Shown here piece after piece: positions 33,775-43,382 of a stretch of DNA of 64,000 nucleotides (position 1 is the stretch's first letter; the number at the start of each line of letters is the position of its first letter). The translations under genes and the position numbers were made by a program. The stretch is from contig OY294067.1 in the NCBI GenBank assembly GCA_958510875.1, positions 197,591,401-197,655,400 on the forward strand, written 5' to 3'. The DNA is from Endomychus coccineus. Lineage: Eukaryota > Arthropoda > Insecta > Coleoptera > Endomychidae. The notes beneath the pieces are model-generated. The model did not search any database, was not told where the DNA came from, and was given only the letters and a program-made list of their open reading frames with translations.

Positions 33775-34977
33775 TCACACCAAATTCCGAACTGATCCTG
33801 TAATCGGAGAATACTCCATTATACGATCGTTAATGATGATGCAATAAGCCCTGGTGTTTTTGGGGAAATTCAGGAAACTTTCCATCTCTAGTTTGACGTC
33901 AACTGTTGATGACTTTATAGCATCGTTTTGTTTTGAACAGTCAATCACAAAAATTGCTCTATTCTTGAATGCTATATAATCTAACATGGGTTCGCTTATT
34001 ATTTTATTTGAAAATGATTTCTGGAAATCATAGTACATCTGGTATGCTTCCACGTATTGCTGGTCGGTGAAATTCAATTTCATTGCTTCATATGGATAAC
34101 ACTCTGAATTCAAGTATAATTTAACATTTAGCAAGTTTATATTATCGAAATATGCACTGTGCTTAACAGGATTATTTTTTCGATCAGTTTGGAAAGCTAG
34201 AATCACATATCTGGGTCGTTCCAAATTCATTGAAGTTTTAACAGCCCAAATGTCACGAGTGCTCTCCTTCATCAACGGATTTTCATGCAGATCCCAACTA
34301 CGGAATGGAATCAAAATAGGCTTCTCAGCACTCAAATTCCCCAACATTTGAAATTTAACTTGATCACTTGGAAACACATGTCGCACTTTTAATGCTATCG
34401 TCTTCACATTTATTTTAGCCGTTTTCGTGCCTGTGCTATTAGTATAGCAATCGTTATCGGTTCGAGACTCTATCAAGCGCAGCTTATGTTTTCCACTCAA
34501 AACTTTGTTATAGTCAATGAATAGGCCTAGTAGAAAATTCAACGGTATCCATAAATTGATTTTATTATTGTAGACTGAACTCAATACATCCTTAAATGAC
34601 CATCCAGAAATAGCTAGAGGTATAGATTCATGTTTGGCATAAGTTAGCTAAGCTCTGATGGTGCTGACAATACCAGGATCACGTACTTTGTCTATCTCTT
34701 TTCCATTCAATTCATAACTGATATATTCGAAGAGAAACGCTCCGAAATTATTCGTTAGTTTACATTCACCATCACCACTTGCTTCTGGCTGGAATTCTGC
34801 CTCGATGAATAAAGCAGACGAGGCCAAATCTACCAACACATCTTGTTGATTGATTAATATCTCAATTTCATCGCTGTTGCCAAAAGATGTTGTGTGGGGA
34901 TAGTAGGTATGAGTTTCTTCTCGGATGATGTCTTCATTGAAGTTTGGCTCGTTGAATATTTGGAGTTTTTCCGACAT
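33775..34977 (-). pseudogene. Hexon-like double jelly-roll major capsid protein, one nonsense codon
   Basis: One frame from ATG 34977 (MSEKLQIFNEP) to 33775, about 400 codons, interrupted only by TAG at 34648-34650. It matches the decayed hexon of Polinton A over its full length and lies in the usual capsid order next to penton and protease. Protein-like features continue on both sides of the stop (SSALFIEAEFQPEASGDGEC before; VYNNKINLWIPLNFLLG after). The assignment as major capsid protein follows adintovirus/Polinton synteny and sequence type; residue-level fold evidence needs a profile search. A single stop makes this copy defective unless it is a sequence error or read through. Confidence 0.75.
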
Positions 34978-35113
34978 TGTAACCAAGGGACTTCAAAAAA
35001 TTGATATTTTCCAATAATAGTGATGCAGAAGCAACCTTCTCCCTCGAGCTCGTTGTAGATAATGACTGATGACCACTATGGAGATGTCTTTTATTGCTGA
35101 AATCCAAACCCAT
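34934..35113 (-). CDS. Short ORF overlapping the hexon start
   Basis: 59 codons from ATG 35113 (GLDFSNKRHLH) to TGA at 34934-34936, overlapping the first 44 bases of the hexon gene in another frame. The same reading recurs in Polinton A (25043-25220, one stop) and partly at 7751-7830 (KVAIAALSLENMNFQKGLGY). The core STTSSR.KVA.A.L.LEN is shared. It could be a real small virion protein, an upstream ORF regulating hexon translation, or a remnant of an N-terminal hexon extension. Confidence 0.4.
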   Translation of the reverse strand: MGLDFSNKRHLHSGHQSLSTTSSREKVASASLLLENINFLKSLGYNVGKTPNIQRAKLQ

Positions 35114-35193
35114 GTTCTCAAGTGATGGCTACTGCAACCTTCTCAGTTGAATTCCTTTCATATAATGAGTGGTGGTGAGTATTGGATTATTAT

Positions 35194-35958
35194 TTATTGT
35201 TGTGGGGTATAATCCCTAACGATCTTTTTCAATTCCAATCGTATAATAATTTCTTCTCCACGAAAAGTTACCGGTTTCCAATTCTGATCTAAAATATTCA
35301 GCGTGATGTTATCGAAGGACGTCTTGCTGATGACCGGTAGATAAATAAGATTCTTCGGCTCTATATCAATGGAAAACCCAGGTGGTACAAGAGGTGAGAA
35401 CTCATATATCGTATGAGCTATCTTATTGTTATAATATGCTCCTGCGGTTAAGTTACACTCAACACGTATTGTTTGAACTTTGATTATGTTTATAGGTCGA
35501 TCAGATACGTGTAGTTCGCGAGATGTCAATTTCTTTTTGCTGAATCTCAACAGTTCGCTTATACTATCTTTAGGAATAAAATTCACTTCAAAATCACTTT
35601 TCAGCTCTGTGTGTAGAGTGTTGTTGTTAGATTTTATTGATAATTTCCGGTCACGTTCTTCTTGCTTCACTCCTATCCCACAAACAGCACTTTGTATGAA
35701 ATCCTCGATGTCTGTCAACTCGTAGGACCCCGTAGGTATAGTTACTACTTCTTCCTCACCCTTCACATTTTTATAATAAAATTTATTAAAACCTTCTTTA
35801 ATGTTCGGAATGCTATTGTACGTATGCAAGCCAACAAGTGCGATAGAATAATATGAATGAGGATCTAGTTCTATAGGTGGGTGGAAATCTACAGATAAGC
35901 GGGAGCTCTTACCCGTGATAGTGAACGTCTGAGACATGATTGATGCAAACTTTACCAT
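35194..35958 (-). CDS. Penton-like minor capsid protein
   Basis: 254 codons from ATG 35958 (an alternative start is the later Met before SQTFTITG). Fully open. The N-terminal half has the recognisable Polinton/adintovirus penton pattern: RLSVDF, PIELDPHSYYSIALVGL, YNSIPNI and IPTGSYELTDIEDFI. The predicted role is the pentameric, single jelly-roll vertex protein of an icosahedral particle. It sits between hexon and protease, transcribed in the same direction, with a 28-bp gap to the protease stop. Confidence 0.75.
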   Translation of the reverse strand: MVKFASIMSQTFTITGKSSRLSVDFHPPIELDPHSYYSIALVGLHTYNSIPNIKEGFNKFYYKNVKGEEEVVTIPTGSYELTDIEDFIQSAVCGIGVKQEERDRKLSIKSNNNTLHTELKSDFEVNFIPKDSISELLRFSKKKLTSRELHVSDRPINIIKVQTIRVECNLTAGAYYNNKIAHTIYEFSPLVPPGFSIDIEPKNLIYLPVISKTSFDNITLNILDQNWKPVTFRGEEIIIRLELKKIVRDYTPQQ

Positions 35959-35988
35959 CAATCTATTTATATACTAATAAATGCAGGG

Positions 35989-36375
35989 TTAGTCGAGCAC
36001 AACTGAAGAGTTAGAGAGGAAATCTAAACATAACTGACCACAATTATAAGTGTTATATTGTTGAAAATTATCGTGATTGAATAATATCTTACACTTTTTG
36101 AAATAATCCACTAGTTCGCGAGGGGGGCGTAAATTGCCAAAACTATCATAATATAAAACTGTATCACCGACTTTATTAAACCCAACCCAGTGAGTGCCTC
36201 CATTGTCCGAGCTATCTAAATTAACTATTCCACGCTCGTTTTTCCATGGTCCGTTGGATGGCAGTTCATCACGCATGAATACTCCTCTAAAATGGGGAAT
36301 TTTCAGAGCTTTTGCTAGTTTTCGTAGATCGAGATCGGTCAGAGGTCTTCTGGGTAGGTTTACTGACAGTTTTTT
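35989..36375 (-). CDS. Adenain-type maturation cysteine protease, apparently expressed by -1 frameshift
   Basis: Open from 36375 to TGA/TAA at 35989. Catalytic residues: His in GTHWVGF, Asp in LYYDSFG and Cys in NCGQLCLDFL, as in adenovirus protease and Polinton PRO. The conserved N-terminal part (RPLTDLDLRKLAKALKIPHF) lies upstream of the first ATG (36276), and that frame has no ATG between its upstream TAA and the domain. The PLA2 gene ends 9 bp after an A-AAA-AAC heptamer (36375-36369); a -1 slip there enters exactly this frame. Expression as a PLA2-core-protease fusion is inferred. The role is cleavage of capsid precursors in virion maturation. Confidence 0.75.
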   Translation of the reverse strand, partial: KKLSVNLPRRPLTDLDLRKLAKALKIPHFRGVFMRDELPSNGPWKNERGIVNLDSSDNGGTHWVGFNKVGDTVLYYDSFGNLRPPRELVDYFKKCKILFNHDNFQQYNTYNCGQLCLDFLSNSSVVLD

Positions 36376-37142
36376 GGATGTTTATTTAAATATAGACCAA
36401 GACCTTTGCGATACTTTTTCAAATATAGACCAGATCCTTGTTTCCCCAAAGCTATAGCTTCCATTGTTTTATTATGTCTTTCCGTTTCCTCCAAGGTTTT
36501 CCGAGCTGCTTTGCTGTCGTTGACGGCCTTAGCGATGCCTGCACCACCCCCCGCCAATGCTCCAGCAGCTGATAAGCCGGCAAACAGAGGTATTAAAAAT
36601 GGTAGGAATCCTCCAGTCTTTGGTATAGGAATTACTCTTGGTAACCGAACATTTTTCCGACCACCCGCTTTTTTGAATTGTTTTCGTGCAACTTTCAACG
36701 CTGTTTGGGATGTTTTCTTCAGATTGGATGAGTCAAACTTATTCTTCATAACTTTTCTCACCCCATCGACAATTGCACTTCCGAACCCAACCTTCTTTCT
36801 CATACCCATTCCCAATTTCCTCTTTGCCTTCATAATTTTATTTACACCGAAAGCGGGAATCCTTTCTCCAAATTTTGTGTCTTCAGATTTGACACGTTGC
36901 CAAGCAGCGTTCTCTAATATTTTATCCGCCTCGTGACGTCCTTCCAAACTAGCGTTTCGCAGATATGAAACATCGTGTTGGCGGCAAGCTTTATCGAGTG
37001 GATTGATACCTGAATCTCCTCTTCTCAACCGTTCTTCTAATTTTGTACCGGGACCACAGAATTGATAACCAGGAATATGAAGTTCAAACGGGAGCTTGTT
37101 TATAAGCGTATTGAGAACACCTTCTCCTACGTACGCTTCCAT
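36360..37142 (-). CDS. Minor core/capsid protein with parvovirus-type PLA2 domain
   Basis: 260 codons from ATG 37142, fully open. Residues 20-60 form a phospholipase A2-like domain: calcium loop YQFCGPGT (26-33) and catalytic CRQHDVSY with His56-Asp57. The basic middle part (KAKRKLGMGMRKK, KKTSQTALKVARKQFKKAGGRK) resembles DNA-binding core peptides. A hydrophobic Gly/Ala segment follows (FLPFLIPLFAGLSAAGALAGGGAG). It ends with a tandem GSGLYLKKYRKGLGLYLN motif like the adenovirus pVI/pX-type peptides. Virion PLA2 domains act in membrane passage during cell entry; here this role is inferred. Two decayed copies lie in Polinton A. Confidence 0.8.
   Translation of the reverse strand: MEAYVGEGVLNTLINKLPFELHIPGYQFCGPGTKLEERLRRGDSGINPLDKACRQHDVSYLRNASLEGRHEADKILENAAWQRVKSEDTKFGERIPAFGVNKIMKAKRKLGMGMRKKVGFGSAIVDGVRKVMKNKFDSSNLKKTSQTALKVARKQFKKAGGRKNVRLPRVIPIPKTGGFLPFLIPLFAGLSAAGALAGGGAGIAKAVNDSKAARKTLEETERHNKTMEAIALGKQGSGLYLKKYRKGLGLYLNKHPKNCQ
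36369..36375 (-). promoter_or_regulatory. Candidate -1 ribosomal slippery heptamer A-AAA-AAC
   Basis: The codons of the PLA2 frame are cca aaa aac tgt cag taa. The heptamer is in the correct phase and the -1 frame continues into the protease. In Polinton A the same place reads seven A then gtcag, which no longer gives the right frame, in line with decay. Confidence 0.6.
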
Positions 37143-37422
37143 ACAGACTGATGAAAATTCAAGATTGCACCGTTATTTAACGAGGGGAGGGAGAAAGACC
37201 AAAGATCTCAAAATAATATTTTTTATTAATTTCAAAATTTTCTCAATACAAAAGACTTGAGTATAATCTTAACAATATATGTTTCAAATATTATAATCTT
37301 CACTCTTGATTCACCCTCATATTCACGGAATTTTTGTTCTATTATAATAAACATACCCTCGAGTCAATAATATTCCAGCTATTTGTTTGTTCCTAATAAT
37401 CTCCAAATGGTCAATGATGGAT
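37143..37422. other. Spacer between PLA2 and integrase genes
   Basis: AT-rich spacer homologous to 6776-7028 and 22780-23058. No conserved open frame. It would hold the PLA2 promoter and the integrase 3' end. Confidence 0.4.
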
Positions 37423-38346
37423 TCATTGAACGAGATCCGAATTATTGATCCAACTGTTGTGATTATTATCTAGACTCAAACATTTCACGTACTGTTGACC
37501 CCTCCTCTTTCGTAATATTTTTTCGACTAAATACACATCGGGTTGTTTTGTTTTCTGTAATTCTTCCTCGTAGAAACAGCCGCTGATTGGTGCGTTGGTC
37601 ATATCTTCTAGTAGATATGTGACCGGGTTGGTAATTTTTACTTTGATGATTTTAAATAATTCCGTACTCCAATTGGGCGTAAATCCCTTCTCAAAAATAT
37701 GTTTAGCCTTACTTATTCGTACCACATCTCCAACGTTGTATTTGTGAGGCAGAGCTAACTTGATGTGTGAGTAGGATCGCTTCAATATCTCGCTCTCAAT
37801 CTGTTTCGTCACTTTTATTGGAGCCATATTTATAGTACTATGTTTACGTTTATTATATTTTTCTGTGGTTTCTTCAAGTATATCAAGCCATTTGTATTTC
37901 CCGCTGAGACTGAAATGTTTGTAGAGCGATTCCTTCAACGTTCGAATGACACGTTCAGCAATGGCTGCTTTTTTCACACTATACGTATTATAATGATTGA
38001 TATTATGTTTCTTCATTAGATCGTTAAAGTGTTTATTGAAGAATTCTTTTCCCTGATCGCTTTGCAGATTCCTAGGCTTACGATGTCCTTCTAGCAATAT
38101 AGAAATGACCGCTTTGCGAACTTCTTCGGCTGATTTCGTTTTCAGCGGGCGTGTCCATAGAAATTTCGAGAAACAATCGATCATAATCAAAATGTATTTG
38201 AATCCTCTATTTTCACGAGCGTAATTACCCATTTCTGCCAGATCCATTTGCCACAAATCATCCAAACCTTTTATGATCGTTCTGCGTCGTTTGAAATTCT
38301 TCCTACTCGGCTTATGAAGCTCATGCACAACTTGTTCTCTACTCAT
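37423..38346 (-). CDS. Retroviral-type integrase (Polinton c-INT)
   Basis: 307 codons from ATG 38346, fully open. DDE core: Asp35 in WQMDLAEMG, Asp97 in LQSDQGKEFF and Glu131 in AIAERVIRTLKES; the spacing of about 34 fits the D-D-35-E class. KYILIMIDCFSKFLW is the typical rve strand segment. A C-terminal chromodomain/SH3-like region includes YNVGDVVRISK and SCFYEEELQK, ending HNSWINNSDLVQ. The usual N-terminal zinc finger is not seen, so the ORF may be 5' truncated or the finger lost. It catalyses strand transfer that makes the 6-bp target duplication. Confidence 0.88.
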   Translation of the reverse strand: MSREQVVHELHKPSRKNFKRRRTIIKGLDDLWQMDLAEMGNYARENRGFKYILIMIDCFSKFLWTRPLKTKSAEEVRKAVISILLEGHRKPRNLQSDQGKEFFNKHFNDLMKKHNINHYNTYSVKKAAIAERVIRTLKESLYKHFSLSGKYKWLDILEETTEKYNKRKHSTINMAPIKVTKQIESEILKRSYSHIKLALPHKYNVGDVVRISKAKHIFEKGFTPNWSTELFKIIKVKITNPVTYLLEDMTNAPISGCFYEEELQKTKQPDVYLVEKILRKRRGQQYVKCLSLDNNHNSWINNSDLVQ

Positions 38347-38363
38347 CTTATCAATGTGGAAAT

Positions 38364-39017
38364 CTAGTGTAGAATTAATTTTTTGGGTATATTCACAGGA
38401 TTTGGAGATATACGTTTCACAGAGCCCTGCTTTGTTGTTGTGGATGATGAGGGTCTCTTCTTAGAAGGTTCCACAGATGTCATCCGTCGTTCCAACGCCT
38501 CCACTTTACTAGTAATGTCATTTAGACGCATGTTCACACTGTTAAATGTGTTATTGATCTCTTTCAATTCATTTCTGTTTTCCCTCACACTATCACTGAT
38601 TGTTTTATACTCTGATTTTATATAGATCCCCATTCCATTATATTTATTCTGAATGTCCATCAGATGTTTATCAATGTTGAGAATAACCCTGTCATTCGTT
38701 AAGTTATGTTCATCCAGATCCTTGTTGATATCTTTGATCAAATTATCAACCCTAACATTGAAGGTATCTTTAAGACTGGTTTCCGTTTTCAGATTCAGTT
38801 TGTGTGTTAATTTATCAACATATACTTTATTTGCAACATCTCCATCATCATTCGGTGATTTTACGTTGCACAATCTACGATTTTGCATATCATAACTTCC
38901 ATCGCTCGTTAGGGATAATCCTTGTCCGTGAACTTGTTTGAAATTATTATTAAATACATTTGTATCATATATCCACATGGAAGAGGAGGCTCTGCCAAAC
39001 TTATCCATTGAAACCAT
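38364..39017 (-). CDS. Fibre-like coiled-coil protein
   Basis: 217 codons from ATG 39017, overlapping the DUF8207 gene's 3' end by 17 bp. The N-terminal part has RLCNVKSPNDDGDVANKVYVDK, the pattern of tail-fibre/attachment protein repeats that precede a trimeric shaft. A long coiled coil (residues about 75-180, LKEINNTFNSVNMRLNDITS) and a basic Ser/Pro/Lys tail follow. Present in the same place in Polinton A. A trimeric attachment role is a plausible inference; no receptor-binding domain is recognisable. Confidence 0.55.
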   Translation of the reverse strand: MVSMDKFGRASSSMWIYDTNVFNNNFKQVHGQGLSLTSDGSYDMQNRRLCNVKSPNDDGDVANKVYVDKLTHKLNLKTETSLKDTFNVRVDNLIKDINKDLDEHNLTNDRVILNIDKHLMDIQNKYNGMGIYIKSEYKTISDSVRENRNELKEINNTFNSVNMRLNDITSKVEALERRMTSVEPSKKRPSSSTTTKQGSVKRISPNPVNIPKKLILH

Positions 39018-40065
39018 CTTTATAACTGTGATGAATTTGTCTTACACCTGGTTTTTGTTCAATTACCCCTGCCTCTATCAATTCTTCTATTATAGAGATT
39101 ATCTCATTGTGATGATTATGGTTACCTGCATGCGAGGATGCAACAATAAGTCTCAGTCTATCCACAATTTCGTTAACGTCATCCCAATAAACATATTCGA
39201 TAGGTTTCTCGTTATATTCAAGCATATCATTTTTGATATATGCACTTCCAGTGTATGTTTTGGCTCTGGGTCTTTTCATGGAATTAATCAAAGGTTTCAG
39301 TACATTTTTGTATTTTACAATGTTTCTTATTCGATCAGCTGGATCGTTATTACGTCTATGGGCACTAGTCATTTCCATCATTTGACTGTAATTTTTCCCA
39401 TCTTCCACAGTGTAAGTATCAGGTAGAACATCTCTGTAAAATATCAAATTATACAGTCCTGTGGTACCCTTGAACGGAGTACCCTTGATAATTATATTAC
39501 TCTCACTATCAATTTCTATAGGTTGATTACCCATGAACCATTTGTCTAAAGTTGAATTATATTGCAATCCCATTCTATCATCGTATTTCTTGACATCATC
39601 ATCCAATAGGAATCCTTCCAAGTAATAACGTGCTAATGTGGGGTATTGTTGCAGAAACTCCTCTGTAGCCTCTGCATTATCTTTCTTATGTTTTCGGAAT
39701 TCTTCACGAATCTGATCGATAGTAGGTTCGAGGGTAAACACATCCTCCTCAGTATTTTGGGGGTTATATACGAACTCTTCCCCTTCAGTTACAATATTTG
39801 GGATTGGTATGTTCTCCATTTGTGTTGCTGTAGAAACAATACTTTCAAGTTTAACCAACGAATTTTGTTTGATTATTTCAGCATTTTTCGCAATTTCCTC
39901 CAGAGGTTTAGATACATTCCTGAACATATTATCTAGAATCTCATCATTTTCAGCTTTACCCAATTTCACAGCCATATATTTTTTCCTCACAACGTTTGCT
40001 AACTCCCAAATTTTTTTCTTCAATTGTTGTTTTTCTTTAAGCGTGTTATTCACACCCACGTCCAT
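39001..40065 (-). CDS. DUF8207-type Polinton protein
   Basis: 354 codons from ATG 40065, fully open. The N-terminal third is a helical Lys/Glu-rich segment. The middle has LQYNSTLDKWFMGNQPIEID, then IIIKGTPFKGTTGLYNLIF, which is the hallmark of a protein common to animal Polintons and many invertebrate genomes. This is followed by NYSQMMEMTSAHRRN, a basic stretch, and a WDDVNEIVDRLRLIVAS C-terminus. Function unknown; conservation next to the ATPase and fibre genes suggests a virion or packaging role. Confidence 0.65.
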   Translation of the reverse strand: MDVGVNNTLKEKQQLKKKIWELANVVRKKYMAVKLGKAENDEILDNMFRNVSKPLEEIAKNAEIIKQNSLVKLESIVSTATQMENIPIPNIVTEGEEFVYNPQNTEEDVFTLEPTIDQIREEFRKHKKDNAEATEEFLQQYPTLARYYLEGFLLDDDVKKYDDRMGLQYNSTLDKWFMGNQPIEIDSESNIIIKGTPFKGTTGLYNLIFYRDVLPDTYTVEDGKNYSQMMEMTSAHRRNNDPADRIRNIVKYKNVLKPLINSMKRPRAKTYTGSAYIKNDMLEYNEKPIEYVYWDDVNEIVDRLRLIVASSHAGNHNHHNEIISIIEELIEAGVIEQKPGVRQIHHSYKDGFNG

Positions 40066-40107
40066 GCTGAGCGGGTTGTTTATTTCAAATGAAAGTATAT
40101 ATACATG

Positions 40108-40729
40108 TTAGATGTATATATAACTATCATAACCTTTGCGATAACGTCCTTTGTTCATATCACAGTCTTTGTTTATCATAAGGAATCCATATTTATCTTT
40201 CCAACATACGCTACATATCTCTTTGAATTTTTCGAGTGACATGTCGGTACTTACATGATCGGTGAATATATGTTTCAAATTGAGCTCATCCTGTTTGAAA
40301 ATAATCATGCAATTGGCATTGTCGCGCAATCCATGTTTTGGACATTTAGCAAAAGACTGGCAAAGATAGAAACTATCAATTGAGTTGTGTCTCCTGTTTC
40401 TCAAACATCACGTCATCGAATATTATGATTGAATTAGGCCTCGCTTCTGTGGGGTCTATGACCTCATCACTTTCGGTACAAGGAAAATATCCAAGCCCCT
40501 CAATTTTCTTCAATGTCTCCTTTAGTAACTGGTATTTTGGTTGGTGTAAAGACTTTGAATATATGTACACGTTTTCAAATTTCAGACCGTTTGCATCTAA
40601 CAATAGAGATAACATCACATTTGTTTTCCCACAATTACTTGGATCACAGATTATTGTTCGTAGAGTATTAGGCAGCAAAGAACTGTGACGTGGTTGTTCA
40701 ACATTCTCATTGCTTGACCCTAAGTTCAT
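40108..40729 (-). pseudogene. FtsK/HerA-type packaging ATPase, frame broken
   Basis: ATG 40729. Walker A region ICDPSNCGKTN: the GKT is present but the first Gly of the P-loop is Asp. Walker B is SIIIFDDV near 40410. After KQ the frame ends at 40376, while the rest of the protein (RRHNSIDSFYLCQSFAK to 40108) continues in another frame; several codons between the two parts appear deleted. Both the P-loop change and the frame break point to a dead ATPase in this copy. It is the last gene before the palindromic satellite block. Confidence 0.8.
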
Positions 40730-40914
40730 AATAACGAGTCTTTTTGCTTAACAATCTTCATCATGCCTGAAGGCGAATCGAAATCATACTGGAACATATG
40801 TTAATAAGCATTTGTTTATATACTAGATGATGATGTTATATTGTGTATGTCTGATCACACGGTTAGGTGCTTCTACGGTTCTGTCAAAATCAGGTATCAA
40901 ATACATGTTAAATA

Positions 40915-41160
40915 GGTATGAATGCTGGAACACGTGTCTGAATGTTGAAACACGTGTCTGAATGTTGAAACACGTGTCTGAAACACGTGTCTGAATGCTG
41001 AAACACGTGTCTGAATGTTGAAACACGTGCCTGAATGTTGAAACACGTGTCTGAATGTTGAAACACGTGTCTGAATGTTGAAACACGTGTCTGAATGTTG
41101 AAACACGTGTCTGAATGTTGAAACACTTGTCTGAATGTTAAAGCATGTGTTGAATCATGC
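40915..41160 (-). repeat. 20-bp minisatellite, left array
   Basis: About eleven tandem copies of gaatgttgaaacacgtgtct, with one short 14-bp-spaced variant near 40980. Each unit holds the palindrome ACACGTGT. It is the inverted counterpart of 43383-43812. All three frames stay open because of the composition. Confidence 0.9.
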
Positions 41161-41219
41161 GAAAAAACATGTGTATGAATGTAATACAATCATTATGATT
41201 ATTCACATTTTATTCCTCA

Positions 41220-42650
41220 TTAGCCCATCATAGTTCGTGAACGATGATGACGTCATCATCGTTCGTGAACTATGGTCGCCGGATTGAATCAGTTACTGTC
41301 ATCGGTTCGAAACAGTGACGTCATCATCGTTCGTAAACTATGGTCGCCGGATTGAAACAATGACAAAGCAGTCTTTGTCACGTGGTGGTGACACCTACAC
41401 GAAGCAGCCTGTACCTTCGGTCCGCCATGACATCTGTCACGTGACACCTACACGAAGCAGCCTGTACCTTTAGCTCACCATGACAGCTGTCACGTGTTGG
41501 TGACACCTACACGAAGCAACCTGTACCTTTGGTTCACCATGACAGCTGTCATGTGGTGGCGACATCTCCATGAAGCAGCCTGTACCTTTAGCTCACCATG
41601 ACAGCTGTCACGTGGTGGTGACACCTACACGAAGCAACCTGTACCGTTGGTCCGCCATGACAGCTGTCATGTGGTGGCGACATCTCCATGAAGCAGCCTG
41701 TACCCAAGGGTCGCCATGACAGCTGTCACGTGGTGGCGACATCTCCACGAAGCATTCTGTACCTTCGATGACAGCTGTCACGTGGTGGTGACATCTCCAT
41801 GAAGCAGCCTGTACCTTTGGACCAAAGGTACAGATTGCTTCCTAGAGGTGGCGGAGCCCCCTCCACGAAGCAGTCTGTACCTTGGGTTCGCCATGACAGC
41901 TGTACCTTATGGTAGCCATGACAGCTGTACCTCATGCTCGCCATGACAGCTGGACCTTATGGTCGCCATGACAGCTGGACCTTATGGTCACCATGACAGC
42001 TGTCACTTGGTGGTGACACCTACACGAAGCAACCTGTACCTTATGATTGCCATGACAGCTGGTCCTTATGGTCGCCATGACAGCTGGTCCTTATGCCTGC
42101 CATGACAGCTGGTCTTTATTGCTTCCTAGAGATGGCGGAGCCCCCTCCATGAAGCAGTCTGTACCTTAGGTCCGCCATGACAGCTGTCACTTGATGGCGA
42201 CATCTCTACGAAGCAATCTGTACCTTAGGTCCGCCATGACAGCTGGTCCTTATGGCCGCCATGACAGCTGGTCCTTATGGTCACCATGACAGCTGTCACT
42301 TGGTGGTGACACCTACACGAAGCAACCTGTACCTTATGATTGCCATGACAGCTGGTCCTTATGGTCGCCATGACAGCTGGTCCTTATGCCTGCCATGACA
42401 GCTGGTTCTTATGTCGCCATGACAGCTGGACCTTAGGGCCGCCATGCTGTCATGTGTTAGTCACGTGACTCTGTACATGTGACACACTTTTTGAACACAC
42501 CCTGTATACTCTTTACAAATAAAATAAAATCCTTATCACCTACATCCTTTCAAAACTGATAAGGACGAGCTCATGTACAGGATGCACATCGACAGCTAGA
42601 CCGGATGTGGAGACCGGATATCCTGTCGCAGAACGCGAGGAGTTCATCTA
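41220..42650 (-). repeat. Inner right inverted repeat (E-box palindrome array)
   Basis: Inverted copy of 30780-31660, expanded. It starts with the palindrome atcatagttcgtgaacgatgat and a TGACGTCA (41248). Tandem units of about 100 bp then carry gacagctgtcacgtggtggt, cctacacgaagcagcctgta and cttatggtcgccatgacagct. The array ends near 42480; 42590-42650 matches 30775-30830 in reverse. At about 42650 homology to the left arm stops abruptly and resumes at 52500. Confidence 0.8.
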
Positions 42651-42894
42651 CTCACCTTACTTGATTGCTATATTACAAAAGTGTGATTCCAATCATCTTG
42701 AACATATAGATATGCGGATATTATTTTAAGTATACAAAAAATGGGGTTGGGGGACTTCAAATACGGTATATAATGTGGGGTTGTTTAAACATGACGTCAG
42801 TCGTGTGGTGGTGTCTGTCGCGGGGGCCTACAACGAGGTATGAAATGTGAGGTTGTTTTTTGACGAGTGAGTGGTGTTTTATTGAACTGAAGAT

Positions 42895-43290
42895 CCGGCG
42901 ATCATAGTTCACGAACGATGATGACGTCACAACTCTAAGCCAATGACAGTAACTGATTCAATCCGGCAACCATCGTTTACGAACGATGAGGACGTCACTA
43001 CTCTAAGCCAATGGCAGTAACTGATTCAATCCGGCGACCATCGTTCACGAACGATGATGACGTCACTACTCTAAGCCAATGACAGTAACTGATTCAATCC
43101 GGCGACCATCGTTCACGAACGATGATGACGTCACTGCTTCAAACCGGTGACAGTAGCTAACTCAATCCGGCGACCATCGTTCACGAACGATGATGACGTC
43201 ACTGCTTCAAGCCAATGACAGTAACTGATTCAACCCGGCGACCATAGTTTACGAACGATGATGACGTCATCATCGTTCACGAACTATGAT
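42895..43290 (+). repeat. 68-bp tandem array with hairpin and CRE-type palindromes
   Basis: Unit starts at 42895, 42963, 43031, 43099, 43167 and 43235. Each unit reads ccggcgaccatcgtt-cacgaacgatgatgacgtcac..., i.e. a hairpin catcgttcacgaacgatg followed by (near-)TGACGTCA, then aagccaatgacagtaactga. The last unit runs into the terminal palindrome shared with 41230. Confidence 0.9.
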
Positions 43291-43382
43291 GGGCTAATGA
43301 GGAATAAAATGTGAATAATCATAATGATTGTAATACATTCATGCACATGTTTTTTCGCATGATTCAACACATGCTTTAACAT

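Noticed and set aside
36406..36936. 176-codon plus-strand ORF opposite the PLA2 gene
   Set aside because: Shadow of the well-supported minus-strand PLA2/core gene; the same mirror ORFs appear opposite its decayed copies.
37200..37420. Promoter calls for individual Polinton genes
   Set aside because: AT richness makes TATA-like strings ubiquitous; apart from the repeated 119-bp units there is no specific evidence.
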